64,000 bases of DNA from JBAXTE01 sp963556065 (GCA_963556065.3 CAUVYH020000017.1:303127-367126), one strand, 5' to 3'; counted from the stretch's first letter, positions 16,402 through 25,660 are shown. Notes: a model not told the origin generated them from the letters alone. Numbers and translations: made by a program.

Positions 16402-17958
16402 ATGCAAACAAGTAAGTTAGGACTTGATTTTAAGAGAGTTGAGCAAGCTAAACAGGTATCTAAAAACATAGCCGATGAGGTGCAGAAATTCGTGAATAAT
16501 TACACTACAGTGGCGGTAGAGCGTACGTTATGTCGTTTGATGGGAATTGATGGTGTGGATGCCAACGAGGTTCCGCTTCCCAATTTGGTGGTGGATAGCA
16601 TCAAAGAAAAAAACGTGTTGGGACAGGGGGTGCTGTTTTATCTCGGTAATGCGATTATAGAAACCGGATTCACTCCACAGGTAATTGCAGAGAAAATTTC
16701 TGCCAATGAGCTTGATATTGTGGAGATGAAAATTAATTCGAAGGATCAGATTCAAAAAGCAATTGAACCTTATGTAAATGCCAGTATTTTACGCATTAAA
16801 GCGAATCGGGAACGTCGTGAAAAATTTATCGCAACCATCGGTGAAGGATCAAAACCTTATATTTACGTTATTGTTGCCACGGGAAATATTTATGAAGATG
16901 TGGTTCAGGCTCAGGCTGCCGCCCGTCAGGGTGCGGATATCATTGCCGTAATTCGTACTACCGGACAAAGTTTACTCGATTATGTTCCTTATGGTGCAAC
17001 TACCGAGGGTTTTGGAGGCACTTATGCCACACAGGAAAACTTCCGCATTATGCGTACCGCACTTGACGAAGTGAGCGGTGAAGTCGGTCGATATATTCGT
17101 TTGTGTAATTATTGTTCGGGACTTTGTATGCCGGAAATCGCCGTGATGGGTGCCCTCGAAGGACTGGATGTTATGCTGAACGATGCCCTTTATGGAATTC
17201 TATTCCGCGACATCAATATGCAACGCACCTTGGTGGACCAATATTTTTCGAGAATTATCAACGGATTTGCCGGTGTAATTATTAATACCGGTGAAGATAA
17301 TTATTTAACCACGGCCGATGCTTTCGAAGAAGCGCATACGGTATTGGCTTCCGATTTAATTAATGAGCAACTTGCCCTTTTGGCAGGTTTGCCCGAAGAA
17401 CAAATGGGGTTGGGCCATGCTTTTGAAATGCATCCCGATCTTGAAAACGGCTTTCTATACGAGTTAGCTCAGGCTCAAATGACCCGGGAAATCTTTCCGA
17501 AAGCGCCGTTGAAATACATGCCTCCTACAAAATTTATGACCGGAAACGTTTTCAAGGGACAGATTCAGGATGCACTTTTTAACGAAATTTCGATATGGAC
17601 AGGGCAGGGGATCCAGCTTTTGGGAATGATGACCGAAGCCATTCATACCCCATTTATGTCCGATCGTTATTTGGCCATCGAAAATGCAAAGTATATCTTC
17701 AATAACATGAAAAATATCGGCGATGAAGTTGAGTTCAAACAAGATGGAATCATTCGTAAACGAGCCCAAAAAGTGGTGGAAGATGCGCTGGAAACATTGA
17801 CGAAAATTGAGAAAGAAGGACTCTTCTCGGCACTCGAAAAAGGAATGTTCGGCGATGTAAAACGTCCGAAAAACGGAGGTAAGGGTCTTGCCGGCGTTGC
17901 CGAAAAAGGAGCCAACTATTACAACCCGTTTGTGGAAATAATGAAGGGGAAAAAGTAA
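16402..17958 (+). CDS. kamD: Lysine 5,6-aminomutase, alpha subunit
   Basis: 518 residues from the ATG at 16402, matching the usual KamD length; the frame is open to 16273, but the extra 43 residues are not family-like. The protein begins LGLDFKRVEQAKQ and carries the PYGATTEGFGGTYATQENF and CNYCSGLCMPEIAVMG regions typical of the family. With KamE it forms the adenosylcobalamin- and PLP-dependent enzyme that moves the terminal amino group of beta-lysine or D-lysine to the adjacent carbon, an early step of lysine fermentation to acetate and butyrate. kamE follows, but is separated by an inserted S23-family gene. Confidence 0.96.
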   Translation: MQTSKLGLDFKRVEQAKQVSKNIADEVQKFVNNYTTVAVERTLCRLMGIDGVDANEVPLPNLVVDSIKEKNVLGQGVLFYLGNAIIETGFTPQVIAEKISANELDIVEMKINSKDQIQKAIEPYVNASILRIKANRERREKFIATIGEGSKPYIYVIVATGNIYEDVVQAQAAARQGADIIAVIRTTGQSLLDYVPYGATTEGFGGTYATQENFRIMRTALDEVSGEVGRYIRLCNYCSGLCMPEIAVMGALEGLDVMLNDALYGILFRDINMQRTLVDQYFSRIINGFAGVIINTGEDNYLTTADAFEEAHTVLASDLINEQLALLAGLPEEQMGLGHAFEMHPDLENGFLYELAQAQMTREIFPKAPLKYMPPTKFMTGNVFKGQIQDALFNEISIWTGQGIQLLGMMTEAIHTPFMSDRYLAIENAKYIFNNMKNIGDEVEFKQDGIIRKRAQKVVEDALETLTKIEKEGLFSALEKGMFGDVKRPKNGGKGLAGVAEKGANYYNPFVEIMKGKK

Positions 17959-17961
17959 AGA

Positions 17962-18056
17962 ATGTTACACGGTAAACGGTTCATGGTACAGGGTGAAAGG
18001 TTTACGGTAAATGGTAAATCGCGAAGCGAGTCTGAAGATGGTACATGGTAAAAGTT
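17962..18056. repeat. Low-complexity GGTAAA/GGTACA repeat left of the S23 gene
   Basis: Imperfect copies of GGTAAACGGT, GGTACAGGGT, GGTAAATGGT and GGTACATGGT. The 11-mer GGGTGAAAGGT here has a near-complement (CACCTTTCACCTTGC) in the sequence right of the S23 gene (18490-18525), so the gene is bracketed by related DNA in opposite orientation. Confidence 0.55.
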
Positions 18057-18072
18057 GGATACAAGAAAATAA

Positions 18073-18441
18073 ATGAAGATGAGTGCAGTTAAGAGTTTTG
18101 AGGATTTAGATATTTGGAAAGATGGAGTTAGTCTGTCTGTTCAGGTATATGAACAACTCAAAGATTGTCGGGATTTTGGTCTTCGTGATCAATTACAACG
18201 CTCGGCTGTTTCTGTTCCATCAAATATTGCAGAAGGTTTTGAAAGACAAACAAATAAAGAATTTATACAGTTTCTATATATAGCAAAAGGATCTTGTGGT
18301 GAATTGCGAACTCAATTGTTTCTTGCATCAAAAGTGAAGGTTATATCCGAAGAAACTGCAATTAAATTAATTGAAGAAGCAAAAAAGCTATCTGCTGAAA
18401 TTTACAAACTGATTGAATATAGAAAAAACTATAAAATTTAA
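18073..18441 (+). CDS. S23 / four-helix-bundle protein (23S rRNA intervening-sequence family)
   Basis: 122 residues. Family hallmarks: FEDLDIWKDGVSLSVQVYE at the start, FGLRDQLQRSAVSVPSNIAEG in the middle and ELRTQLFLASK after it. These small all-helical proteins were first found encoded within intervening sequences of 23S rRNA and are scattered through Bacteroidetes genomes, often near repeats; their function is unknown. A second ATG two codons in (18079) is an alternative start. It sits between kamD and kamE, flanked by low-complexity inverted DNA, which suggests insertion into an operon. Confidence 0.9.
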   Translation: MKMSAVKSFEDLDIWKDGVSLSVQVYEQLKDCRDFGLRDQLQRSAVSVPSNIAEGFERQTNKEFIQFLYIAKGSCGELRTQLFLASKVKVISEETAIKLIEEAKKLSAEIYKLIEYRKNYKI

Positions 18442-18465
18442 AGTTATGATGATTTCATTTTGCAC

Positions 18466-18530
18466 ACTTCGCTTTTGTCACGCATTGCGTACCCTGCACC
18501 TTTCACCTTGCACCCTTTACCTTTTTCAAA
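18466..18530. repeat. Low-complexity CACCTTT/CACCCTTT repeat right of the S23 gene
   Basis: TACCCTGCACCTTTCACC followed by TTGCACCCTTTACC. Its complement resembles the GGGTGAAAGGT / GGTAAA tract left of the S23 gene. The pair may be the ends of an inserted segment of about 560 bases. Confidence 0.5.
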
Positions 18531-18576
18531 TATAGTTAAAGAAAATTATTAAAGTATAAAGTAAATAAATAAAGAT

Positions 18577-19368
18577 ATGAGCGGCGGATTATATTCAATG
18601 GAAGGACGGGATTTTGACATTACTCTCGATCTGAAAAAAATAAAGCCTTATGGCGATACAATGAACGATGGAAAAACCCAGATAAGTTTTACATTACCGG
18701 TTCCATGTAACGATGAGTCGATTGAAGCAGCAAAGCAGTTGATGAAAAAAATGGGCTTTGAAAATCCACAGGTGGTTTTTTATAAGGAACTAACAGAGGG
18801 GTTTACATTTTTTAATTGTTACGGAACGTGTACTCACACAGTTGATTACACTTCTATTCATGTTCCGAAAGTAGAATCAACGGTTATGGATATGCATGAA
18901 ACCGATGATTTTATCAGGGAGCACATTGGTCGTAAAATGATAGTGGTTGGTGCCAGTACAGGAACCGATGCTCACACGGTAGGGATTGATGCCATCATGA
19001 ACATGAAAGGCTATGCCGGCCACTACGGGCTTGAACGTTACGAGATGATCGAAGCACTGAATATGGGCAGCCAGGTGCCTAACGATGAATTTATTGCTAA
19101 AGCTATCGAGATGAAAGCGGATGTGCTTTTGGTTTCACAAACGGTAACTCAAAAAGATGTACATATTCAAAACATGACCGAACTGGTGGAGATGCTTGAA
19201 GCTGAAGGGTTGCGCGACAAAGTGATCTTAATTTGTGGAGGCCCTCGGATATCTCACGAATTGGCTCAGGAATTGGGATATGATGCCGGTTTTAGTATGA
19301 ATTCGTATGCCGATGATGTAGCCTCGTATGCCGCTCAGGAATTGGACAGAAGAATTAACGGGAAATAA
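18577..19368 (+). CDS. kamE: Lysine 5,6-aminomutase, beta subunit
   Basis: 263 residues with the B12-binding Rossmann domain in the C-terminal half. The base-off/His-on signature DAHTVG begins at residue 131, putting the cobalt-ligand His at 133, and NMKG puts a Lys exactly at 144; both match the functionally established His133 and Lys144 of the clostridial beta subunit (Lys144 forms the Schiff base with PLP). Later LLVSQTVTQ and LICGGPRIS are further B12-domain elements. It should pair with the product of kamD 620 bases upstream. Its own promoter, if any, would lie in the repeat DNA after the S23 gene. Confidence 0.97.
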   Translation: MSGGLYSMEGRDFDITLDLKKIKPYGDTMNDGKTQISFTLPVPCNDESIEAAKQLMKKMGFENPQVVFYKELTEGFTFFNCYGTCTHTVDYTSIHVPKVESTVMDMHETDDFIREHIGRKMIVVGASTGTDAHTVGIDAIMNMKGYAGHYGLERYEMIEALNMGSQVPNDEFIAKAIEMKADVLLVSQTVTQKDVHIQNMTELVEMLEAEGLRDKVILICGGPRISHELAQELGYDAGFSMNSYADDVASYAAQELDRRINGK

Positions 19369-19558
19369 CTACAAAATACTCTTCCAGTACTCACAACGAC
19401 GAAATAATTATATGTCATGATGTACCGATAACGATCGACATCATCGACATCAGACAAAGAGCTTTTCACAAAAATACTTAGAATAACTCCGGCTTCGTGT
19501 GTTTTCTAAGTTGATAAAATGAACAGGTTAAGGCTATTATATTCAAAAAAATAACAAT

Positions 19559-20218
19559 ATGGATAAAAAACAAATCAGAGAAGTAATCGCAAAACGTATA
19601 GCCTTAGAGCTTCACGACGGCGATGTGGTAAATTTAGGAATTGGACTTCCAACATTAGTTCCCGATTATTTGCCGGCAGGAATTAAACTAACCTTGCAAT
19701 CCGAAAACGGAATGCTGGGGATGGGACCAACTCCCGAAGAAGGTAAAGAAGATACAAATCTTACAAATGCCGGAGCCGGATTTATTACAGCTAACCCCGG
19801 GGCTTCATCGTTCGATAGCTCAATGTCGTTTGCTGTAATTCGTGGCGGTCACGTGGATGTTACTGTGCTTGGAGCAATGCAGGTGGACGAAAAAGGAGAT
19901 TTGGCCAACTGGATGATTCCCGGTAAAAAAACCCCTGGAATGGGCGGTGCTATGGATTTATTGGTGGGAGCCAAAAAAGTGATTCTGGCAATGGAACATA
20001 CAGCCAACGGTGCTCACAAAATTTTGAACAAATGTACTTTGCCTCTCACCGCAGCCGGTCAGGTAAATTTGATTGTTACAGAAATGGGTGTTATGGAAAT
20101 TACTCCTTATGGAATTGTGCTGAAAGAAATCAATCCTGAATTTACGGTTGAAGAAGTACAGGCACAAACCGAAGCAAAACTAATTATTTCCCCGGATTTG
20201 ATTCCGATGAAAATGTAA
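19559..20218 (+). CDS. CoA-transferase family I, beta subunit (acetoacetate/butyrate type)
   Basis: 219 residues. The active-site Glu motif SENGMLGMGP (about residues 49-58) and GAMQVDEKGDLANWMIPG identify the beta subunit of the 3-oxoacid/acetoacetate CoA-transferase family. In lysine fermenters the equivalent enzyme moves CoA between butyryl-CoA and acetoacetate. The alpha subunit normally lies directly upstream, but the 190 bases before this gene hold no such gene and none is seen elsewhere in the window, so the partner must be encoded elsewhere. It is followed 35 bases later by a thiolase. Confidence 0.92.
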   Translation: MDKKQIREVIAKRIALELHDGDVVNLGIGLPTLVPDYLPAGIKLTLQSENGMLGMGPTPEEGKEDTNLTNAGAGFITANPGASSFDSSMSFAVIRGGHVDVTVLGAMQVDEKGDLANWMIPGKKTPGMGGAMDLLVGAKKVILAMEHTANGAHKILNKCTLPLTAAGQVNLIVTEMGVMEITPYGIVLKEINPEFTVEEVQAQTEAKLIISPDLIPMKM

Positions 20219-20253
20219 TTGGAAACGAATTAACGTCTAAAAAATATACAAAA

Positions 20254-21459
20254 ATGAGCAAAGTTTTTATCGTAGCTGCTAAACGTACAGCAGTTGGAAA
20301 ATTTGGCGGAACCATTGCCGGAGTGAGTGCTGCGGATTTAGGTGCTACCGTCATTAAAAACATTTTGGAAGAAACCAAAATCGATCCTTCGAAAATTGAC
20401 GAAGTAATCGTTGGAAACATCCTTTCAGCGGGTCACAAACAGGGTATTGCCCGTCAGGCTGCTATTAAGGGAGGAATTCCTCAAGAAGTTCCTGCTTATG
20501 GCATCAACATGATTTGCGGTAGCGGGATGAAATCAATTCTTAACGCATACGTGAATATTAAATCAGGCGAAGCTAATCTTATTTTGGCCGGTGGAACGGA
20601 ATCGATGTCGGGTGCTGCTTTTTCGGTTCCTGCTTCCATTCGTAATGGTGTAAAAATGGGAGATCTGAAATTAATTGATACCATGATTTCGGATGGTTTA
20701 ACCGATGCTTTCAGCGAAACGCACATGGGAATTACGGCTGAAAATATTGCGGAAAAATTCGGGATTACCCGCGAGGCTCAGGATGCTTTTTCTTACAGAT
20801 CTCAACAGAATGCGATCAAAGCCATCGACGGGGGTAAATTCAAAAAAGAGATTGTCCCGGTTCAAATCGTAACCAAAAAAGAAACCATTACCTTCGATAC
20901 CGACGAATTTGTAAACCGTACTTCAACACCCGAGAAACTGGCAAATCTTCGTCCGGCATTCAAAAAAGACGGAACGGTGACTGCCGGTAACGCCTCAGGA
21001 ATCAACGATGGTGCCTCTTTCGTCTTGGTTGCTTCGGAAGAAGCCGTGAAAGAATTTGGCCTGACTCCAATGGTTGAAATCGTGGCTGTAGGTCAGGGCG
21101 GAGTTGATCCTGCCATCATGGGCATGGGTCCGGTTCCTGCAATTGGCAACGCACTTAAAAAAGCAAATATGAAACTTTCCGAAATGGAAGTTTTGGAACT
21201 CAACGAAGCCTTTGCCGCTCAGTCGCTGGGTGTTATCGGACAATTATGCAAAGATCACGGAGTAACCAGAGAATGGATCGACGGAATTTGCAACCTGAAT
21301 GGCGGTGCTATCGCGTTAGGACATCCAATCGGAGCATCTGGGAACCGAATCACCGTGAGCTTGATACACGAAATGAAACGCTCCGGAAAACAATTCGGAT
21401 TGGCTTCATTGTGCATTGGTGGCGGCATGGGAACTGCTGTTGTCTTGAAAAACTGCTAA
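20254..21459 (+). CDS. Acetyl-CoA C-acetyltransferase (thiolase)
   Basis: 401 residues. Catalytic residues visible: Cys88 in NMICGSGMKS, the His of GGAIALGHPIG, and the second Cys in CIGGGMG near the C-terminus. In this context it would split acetoacetyl-CoA into two acetyl-CoA (lysine fermentation), though thiolases also work in the condensing direction for butyrate formation. It ends the kam-associated group; a terminator hairpin follows at 21601-21640. Confidence 0.95.
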   Translation: MSKVFIVAAKRTAVGKFGGTIAGVSAADLGATVIKNILEETKIDPSKIDEVIVGNILSAGHKQGIARQAAIKGGIPQEVPAYGINMICGSGMKSILNAYVNIKSGEANLILAGGTESMSGAAFSVPASIRNGVKMGDLKLIDTMISDGLTDAFSETHMGITAENIAEKFGITREAQDAFSYRSQQNAIKAIDGGKFKKEIVPVQIVTKKETITFDTDEFVNRTSTPEKLANLRPAFKKDGTVTAGNASGINDGASFVLVASEEAVKEFGLTPMVEIVAVGQGGVDPAIMGMGPVPAIGNALKKANMKLSEMEVLELNEAFAAQSLGVIGQLCKDHGVTREWIDGICNLNGGAIALGHPIGASGNRITVSLIHEMKRSGKQFGLASLCIGGGMGTAVVLKNC

Positions 21460-21600
21460 TATCTATCTGGAACTTCTAAAAATTTATTTTTCAGCGTTAG
21501 ATATCAATTTTAAAATCCTCATTTACATAGGTAAACTGCGGTTTTAAAATTTCATCTGCCTCAAAAAATTGAATTTTTAGAAACCCTCTATAACTTATCA

Positions 21601-21640
21601 TAAAAAGAGTCAACGGCTTAATCGCGGTTGACTCTTTTTA
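21601..21640 (+). terminator. Rho-independent terminator after the thiolase gene
   Basis: TAAAAAGAGTCAAC (21601-21614) and GTTGACTCTTTTTA (21627-21640) are perfect complements around a 12-base loop. The T tract on the right suits the plus strand; the symmetrical A tract lets it also serve the convergent thioesterase gene. Confidence 0.85.
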
Positions 21641-21693
21641 TGTTGTACGTGGTCTGCACCCAAGCTGTGCGCATGTATTATTTTCCCCAAGTT

Positions 21694-21739
21694 GTGCGTA
21701 GTTTGTGGTTCCTGAGCCTGTCGAAGGGCAACTACGCAC
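21694..21739. repeat. Palindromic intergenic element
   Basis: GTGCGTAGTT (21694-21703) and AACTACGCAC (21730-21739) are perfect inverted arms. The loop holds CCTGAGCCTGTCGAAGG, a sequence of the REP-like kind that recurs in intergenic DNA of many bacteria. No gene is present here. Confidence 0.6.
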
Positions 21740-21744
21740 TTGTA

Positions 21745-22182
21745 TTATTTTTTCTTTATTTCCTCATATTTTTGGAACCACTCCGGAAAAAACTTTTTAA
21801 ACTGAACCAGCTTAAAGTTATCTTTGCTGACCACGATGTGCGTTGAGAAACCGGTGGCGCAAAGTTCTCCATTTCCGTTTACAATTTGATATCCATATAG
21901 GGTTTTAAACGGTGAATTTTCTTCTACCCATGTTTTCACGAATACGTTATCCCCATATTTTACGGGTTTTTTATAGGTGACTTCCACCTTTTGCACCGGA
22001 GCGTAAAATCCCGAATTTTCCATTTCCAGATAGTTGAACCCGACATCTTCAACCAACTGCATTCTCCCGAGTTCGAACCATTTTACATAGTTTGCGTGAT
22101 AGATTACGCCCATCATATCGGTGTCCGCATACGAAACCTGAATTTCCTTTGTTGAAATAAATTGGCTTTCCATTTTTATCAT
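21745..22182 (-). CDS. Acyl-CoA thioesterase, YbgC/4HBT family
   Basis: 145 residues, a single hot-dog domain. The family motif with its catalytic Asp is clear: VSYADTDMMGVIYHANYVKW (residues 15-34), followed by the VTYKKPVKYGD segment. Such proteins hydrolyse short or hydroxylated acyl-CoAs or act with acyl carrier proteins. It lies convergent to the thiolase. It does not look like the hot-dog 3-aminobutyryl-CoA ammonia-lyase of lysine fermentation, which lacks the ADTDxMGxxxHxNY signature. Confidence 0.88.
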   Translation of the reverse strand: MIKMESQFISTKEIQVSYADTDMMGVIYHANYVKWFELGRMQLVEDVGFNYLEMENSGFYAPVQKVEVTYKKPVKYGDNVFVKTWVEENSPFKTLYGYQIVNGNGELCATGFSTHIVVSKDNFKLVQFKKFFPEWFQKYEEIKKK

Positions 22183-22450
22183 ATTCTATTGAGGAATTCT
22201 GAAAAAAATTGAAGTTAAACGCTGAACCGACTGTAAGGAGCTCAGCGAAGCTAAAAATGAGTTTTTAGAATCCCGTATAATTAATCTTCAAAATTAATAC
22301 ATTTCTTTTGATTATTGGTTCAATTACTGGCGATTTCGATAGCTTTAGGAGTCGTAAATTCGCACAATGATGTCGATGAAAAGTTAATTAATGATTTCCT
22401 CAATAAATTATGTGTAATATTGTAAATCAATTATTTAAGACTACACGAAT

Positions 22451-23359
22451 ATGAAAAAAAACATTCTACAATCTTTTTGTTTCAGTTTAATGATTTTTGT
22501 CGCATTAAACAGCTATTCTCAATCGTATATTCCGTTGCTGCAATCTGGAAATCAATGGAATGTGTTGCGAGATGGTGCGAATCCGACCCATTACACGGAA
22601 ATATTTAAAGTGGATATCGATACGACAATCAATGGAAAATTATGCAAAAAAATTGTATCATCAAACGATTCTTCATTTACGGCAATTTATCATTTCGACT
22701 CTTATATGTACGAAGATACTGTGACAAAGAAAATTTACAACTTCGACAGCCAGTTCAATCAGAAATTTTATTTCGACTTTAATGTTCAGGTTGGGGACAG
22801 TATGTGCATTTCAGCTCCCGTATATGGGTTTTCATCCTGCGATACGTTTATCGTTGCGGAAGTCAGCAGTATCGTGGTTGGCGGCATCAGCAGGAAAAAA
22901 ATTACGCTCAGTTACTTTTCGGATACCACCGAATATACCAATGCGGATATCTGGATTGAAGGGATCGGATCCTATCACGGACTCGTCTATGGTGGAGTAT
23001 CGCCACAGTATATCGGCTCGCAATACAATCTTTTATGCTTTAGCAGCAACAACCAGTTGGTCTATGAAAATTCTATTTTTAACTATTGCTACTCCTCCAA
23101 TGTGGGAATAGAAAGGGTGGAGAAGCAGGATGTCTTGTTATACCCCAACCCGACGAGCGATATGTTGAATATCTGTAATCTCGGAAACGGGAAGTCACAG
23201 TTGCAGGTTTTTGATTCGTTCGGGCGTTTGGTCTTTCAGCAAAATTTATCCGAAACAAACAACCAGATTTCGCTGTTCAATCTGAAAGTTGGGTTATACA
23301 ATGTGTTGATTTACAATAATAATACAGTGATCGCTTCGAAAAAAATCATCAAAAACTAA
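22451..23359 (+). CDS. Secreted protein with type IX secretion sorting domain
   Basis: 302 residues. Signal peptide at 1-23 (ends SYSQ), a central domain of about 200 residues that I do not recognise (three Cys in the CISAPVYGFSSC region), and a C-terminal type IX sorting domain (YPNPTSDMLNICNL ... GLYNVLIYNNN ... KKIIKN). Expected on the cell surface or released. Stands alone between the thioesterase and the Dlt-like locus. Confidence 0.8.
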   Translation: MKKNILQSFCFSLMIFVALNSYSQSYIPLLQSGNQWNVLRDGANPTHYTEIFKVDIDTTINGKLCKKIVSSNDSSFTAIYHFDSYMYEDTVTKKIYNFDSQFNQKFYFDFNVQVGDSMCISAPVYGFSSCDTFIVAEVSSIVVGGISRKKITLSYFSDTTEYTNADIWIEGIGSYHGLVYGGVSPQYIGSQYNLLCFSSNNQLVYENSIFNYCYSSNVGIERVEKQDVLLYPNPTSDMLNICNLGNGKSQLQVFDSFGRLVFQQNLSETNNQISLFNLKVGLYNVLIYNNNTVIASKKIIKN

Positions 23360-23474
23360 AATTTGTACGGTGTTGTAGTATAACCAATTTGAAGTCATAA
23401 ATATATTTGAAATCTTTTTTGTTAAAAACAAAGATTAATCCCCAGAACCCGTCTCATCATTTGCATAAAAACAT

Positions 23475-23482
23475 TACTTTTG
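23475..23482 (+). promoter_or_regulatory. Bacteroidetes -7 box for the Dlt-like operon
   Basis: TACTTTTG matches TAnnTTTG and lies 22 bases before the ATG at 23505. The six genes from here to 30686 have gaps of at most 32 bases and probably form one transcript. Confidence 0.55.
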
Positions 23483-23504
23483 CAAATTATTTCAAAAGAG
23501 GCAC

Positions 23505-25001
23505 ATGGTATTTCAAGATATTTTAAATCAAATAGTTGAGTCCATCAACTTGTACCCAAATCGTAATGCTTTTTGCATTGGCGAAGTCCGCACTTCCTAC
23601 CGCGAATTTGGGAAAGCGGTAAGTGCCATTCGCAGGCAACTTCAAGCGCAAAATTCAACCGGAAAACACATAGGCGTGGTACTGAACGACGACTTTTTAA
23701 CCTATTCTGCGCTGGTGGCTTTGTGGTTCGAGGGGAAAGCGTATGTGCCCATTAATCCGGAACTGCCCGGCGAGCGGAACTCCTCCATTATCGAACAGGC
23801 CGAGATCAGCATATTGCTCAATTCCGGGGCTTCCATGCTCCAAAGACTGGGCTCTTCCTCAAAGTTAACCGAGATTAATACCGCAGAACCCCACGATGGT
23901 TTACTGGATTTATCAGCGGTTCCCGTTGCCGATCAGGAACTTGCGTACATTCTATTCACTTCCGGAAGCACCGGTGTTCCTAAGGGTGTGCCCATTTCGC
24001 GGATGAATGTGGCTAAGTTTATGGAGGGCGTGGCAGATATGAAGATGCAGTTTTCCCCTGAGGATAAATTTCTGCAGATGTTTGATCTCACCTTCGATTT
24101 ATCGGTGTGGTCGTTTTTGCAGCCACTGTGTGTGGGAGCATCGCAGTTTCCGATTCCTCACGGTGAAATAAAATATATGGCCGCTTACGAAATAATTGAA
24201 GAGCACGAGATTACTGTTGCCTTGATGGTGCCTTCCGTGCTTAATTTTCTACGTCCATACTTCGAAGATCTCGATTTCCCAAAAATGCGTTACAGCCTCT
24301 TTTGCGGTGAAGCGCTTTATGGCGATGTGGTGAAGGAATGGACGGCAATCGTCCCCAATGCCAAGGTCTATAACGTATATGGTCCTACGGAAGCCACGAT
24401 TTTCTGTTCCCAATACGAAATTCCACGCGACCGGGAAATCGTTTGTGCCAATGGAATCGTCAATATTGGAATTCCGCTTACAAACACCGATCTCATCATC
24501 GTGGATGAACATCTTCGGGCAGCAAAGGCAGGCGAGCGTGGGGAATTGTGCATTGGCGGGCTTCAGGTAACCCAAGGATATATCCAAAACGAAAGTTTGA
24601 ACCAATCGGCATTTTTCGAGTACAACGGTCGGCGGTATTACCGTTCGGGGGACATCTGCTTTACCGACGAATCCGGCAATCTCATGTACAGTGGCCGTTT
24701 GGATTCTCAGATAAAAATTCAGGGATTTCGGATCGAGTTGAGCGAAATCGAGTTTCAGGCACGCGCGGCGGTCGATCCGTTTGGTGTTGCAGCCGTGGCC
24801 ATTGCTGATGATAAAGGGATGTATGAAATTCATCTTTTTGTGAACAACCCGAACGTGAATGTTCAGGAAACAACCGCCATGCTGAAGCAAAAACTCCCGG
24901 TATATATGATTCCGAAGCAGATTCATGGCATTGAAGCCTTTCCACTGAATGTGAATGGAAAAATTGACCGGAAACTATTGAAAGCATCGCTAATAAATTA
25001 A
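23505..25001 (+). CDS. Amino-acid adenylating enzyme, DltA-like
   Basis: 498 residues, a stand-alone ANL-family adenylation domain. Core motifs seen: A3 FTSGSTGVPK (151-160), A4 region FDLTFDLSVW with Asp198, LFCGEAL with Cys267, A5 NVYGPTEATIF, A7 YRSGD, A8 GRLDSQIKIQGFRIEL, and the C-terminal Lys in NVNGKIDRK (about 486). Asp198 and Cys267 sit in the same motif contexts as Asp197 and Cys269 of B. cereus DltA, which bind the substrate amine and select D-alanine. It should charge the carrier protein encoded at 25661-25909. D-alanine is the best guess for the substrate, not proven. Confidence 0.85.
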   Translation: MVFQDILNQIVESINLYPNRNAFCIGEVRTSYREFGKAVSAIRRQLQAQNSTGKHIGVVLNDDFLTYSALVALWFEGKAYVPINPELPGERNSSIIEQAEISILLNSGASMLQRLGSSSKLTEINTAEPHDGLLDLSAVPVADQELAYILFTSGSTGVPKGVPISRMNVAKFMEGVADMKMQFSPEDKFLQMFDLTFDLSVWSFLQPLCVGASQFPIPHGEIKYMAAYEIIEEHEITVALMVPSVLNFLRPYFEDLDFPKMRYSLFCGEALYGDVVKEWTAIVPNAKVYNVYGPTEATIFCSQYEIPRDREIVCANGIVNIGIPLTNTDLIIVDEHLRAAKAGERGELCIGGLQVTQGYIQNESLNQSAFFEYNGRRYYRSGDICFTDESGNLMYSGRLDSQIKIQGFRIELSEIEFQARAAVDPFGVAAVAIADDKGMYEIHLFVNNPNVNVQETTAMLKQKLPVYMIPKQIHGIEAFPLNVNGKIDRKLLKASLIN

Positions 25002-25005
25002 CTAT

Positions 25006-25653
25006 ATGACCATTAGAAAAGCAACCACTAAAGATTTGGGCTTCTTGGTAGAAGCCGTCATCAGTGCCGAAAAAAGCGGCACCGACGTGTTGAGCTACAG
25101 TACTATTTTTGGTTTGGAAGAATCCGAAGTTCGTCGAGTATTGTCTGCTGTGATTGCCGAAAACGAGGGGTATTGCGAATTGAGTATCGACAGTTTTTTG
25201 GTAGCTGAAATTGATGGGGAGCAGGCAGGAGCCGTAGCCGGTTGGATCGAAGGAGAAGACGATATTCCTTCGGCCATTGTAAAGGCCAATCTCCTGTTTA
25301 CGTTTATGCCTGAATCGGCTCTGATAAATCTTCGTCAAGTAGCTCCGTTGCTCGATGAAGTTCACATTCCACGGATAGTGGGGGCATTGCAGTTGGAGTC
25401 GATTTATACCGTTGAAAAATTTCGGGGACAAAAGATCGCTAGCCAAATTATCGAAAAACATATCGAAATTGCCAAACAAAAAAATCCGGATTTAAATGTG
25501 GCACAAATTATTTTATCGGATGTCAACGAATCTGCTTTAAATGCATATAAAAATGCGGATTTTGAATTAACTTTGCACAAAAAATCGGAAAATCCATTTA
25601 TTTGCAAAATTTTACCATCGTCGGGAAATTATTGCATGGAAAAATCAATTTAA
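25006..25653 (+). CDS. GNAT-family N-acetyltransferase
   Basis: 215 residues. The acetyl-CoA-binding motif A of GNAT enzymes is visible as VEKFRGQKIASQIIEKH (about 137-153), after a beta strand with IYT, and the C-terminal half has DVNESALNAYKNADFEL, the usual motif B. No membrane segment. It lies 4 bases after the adenylation gene and 7 before the carrier protein. It could modify the carrier-bound amino acid or the polymer; standard dlt operons lack such a gene, so its role is open. Confidence 0.75.
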   Translation: MTIRKATTKDLGFLVEAVISAEKSGTDVLSYSTIFGLEESEVRRVLSAVIAENEGYCELSIDSFLVAEIDGEQAGAVAGWIEGEDDIPSAIVKANLLFTFMPESALINLRQVAPLLDEVHIPRIVGALQLESIYTVEKFRGQKIASQIIEKHIEIAKQKNPDLNVAQIILSDVNESALNAYKNADFELTLHKKSENPFICKILPSSGNYCMEKSI

Positions 25654-25660
25654 TAAATTA

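Noticed and set aside
18073..18441. Diversity-generating retroelement accessory (Avd) gene
   Set aside because: Avd belongs to the same S23-like family, but there is no reverse transcriptase and no template/variable repeat pair near it.
24249..25479. Two long minus-strand open frames opposite the adenylation and GNAT genes
   Set aside because: They lie fully antisense to clear family members and are Cys/His/Arg-rich in the manner of shadow frames.
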